From positions 2,320,617 to 2,384,616 of the forward strand of contig DAJPFV010000001.1 in assembly GCA_025993015.1 (NCBI GenBank): a stretch of 64,000 bases of DNA, read 5' to 3'. The DNA comes from Coriobacteriaceae bacterium (lineage in GTDB: Bacteria > Actinomycetota > Coriobacteriia > Coriobacteriales > Coriobacteriaceae). This document shows positions 63,904 through 64,000 of the stretch, one piece after another (positions within the stretch are counted from its first letter, which is position 1; each line of letters begins with the position of its first letter). A program made the translations under genes and the position numbers. Below the pieces are notes generated by a model. It saw only the letters and a list, made by a program, of their open reading frames with translations. It made no database searches and was not told the DNA's origin.

Positions 63904-64000
63904 TTAATTGGACTCGCCCACCAGGGCGCGGCAGAAATCTTTGGCATTGAACTCCTGCAGATCATCGACCTGCTCGCCCACGCCCACGCGCAGGATCGGG
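63904..64000 (-). CDS. ftsY: SRP receptor FtsY, C-terminal end (partial)
   Basis: Only the last 31 codons are in the window: PILRVGVGEQVDDLQEFNA, then KDFCRALVGESN. The GVGEQxDDLxxF motif near the C-terminus is diagnostic of FtsY. The gene runs off the window edge and is followed by ffh after about ten bases, so the two SRP GTPases are likely cotranscribed. Confidence 0.88.
   Translation of the reverse strand, partial: PILRVGVGEQVDDLQEFNAKDFCRALVGESN

Noticed and set aside
1..64000. CRISPR array
   Set aside because: No regularly spaced direct repeats of CRISPR type and no cas-like genes were seen. The repeats present are hairpins, tRNAs or IS ends.

Overview
The window looks like a chromosomal segment of a high-GC, monoderm actinobacterium of the class Coriobacteriia, most like Collinsella or a close relative. 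The evidence is protein style and gene order: an efp-asp23-nusB-xseB-tlyA-nadK-recN cluster, a T-box leader on ileS, a fructose PTS with RpiR control, and GTG/TTG starts. This assignment is inference, because there is no rRNA in the window.

Layout. (1) 1-10.5 kb is a very GC-rich corrinoid island. On the minus strand lie the anaerobic cobalamin genes cbiF-cbiD-(cbiL remnant)-cbiG-cbiH-cbiE. Divergent from them, behind a cobalamin riboswitch, is a plus-strand operon with an exported CbiK-type chelatase, two lipoproteins and an FecCD/BtuCD-type ABC transporter. (2) At 10.54-10.62 kb a broken IS3 transposase fragment marks the edge of the island, and base composition changes there. (3) 10.6-15.2 kb holds a TetR regulator, a flippase-like membrane protein, and an IS200/IS605-type element split by an IS30-family element. 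(4) 15.2-25 kb holds two tandem tRNA-Glu genes, cca, then fructose/PTS genes (two fruK paralogues, ptsI, ptsH, fruA, rpiR) with hairpin repeats between them. (5) 25-48 kb is dense housekeeping sequence on the minus strand: recN through efp, pepP, an alaS-ruvX-mltG-yqeG-aroK-aroB-like operon, a sigB-type stress operon, rarA, dgt, a prepilin peptidase, a glycosyltransferase, rluD and lspA. (6) 48.1-51.8 kb holds ileS with a T-box leader upstream and a dense cluster of stem-loops downstream. (7) 51.8-57.4 kb holds gldA, then an AT-richer scar with a frameshifted S51 peptidase, an IS3 fragment and a serine-recombinase tail, then a DUF523 gene, ftsH, and a cobalamin adenosyltransferase reduced to its two ends. 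(8) 57.4-64 kb holds a MATE pump, a SpoU methyltransferase, folA-thyA, a DUF134-NifX fusion gene, ffh and the end of ftsY.

How they work together. Two corrinoid genes, cbiL and the cobO/btuR gene, each carry an internal deletion that leaves both ends in place. Meanwhile the riboswitch-controlled uptake operon is intact. This suggests a lineage moving from making B12 to salvaging corrinoid or cobalt, unless intact copies exist elsewhere. The fructose genes form a complete uptake route from PEP to fructose-1,6-bisphosphate. Intergenic regions are unusually rich in hairpin repeats that recur within the window, often as terminators between converging genes.

The most novel-looking items are the exported chelatase with its two-lipoprotein uptake system, the nested stem-loop cluster next to ileS, the degenerate AroB-like protein coupled to aroK, and the DUF134-NifX-His/Cys fusion with its palindromic operators.
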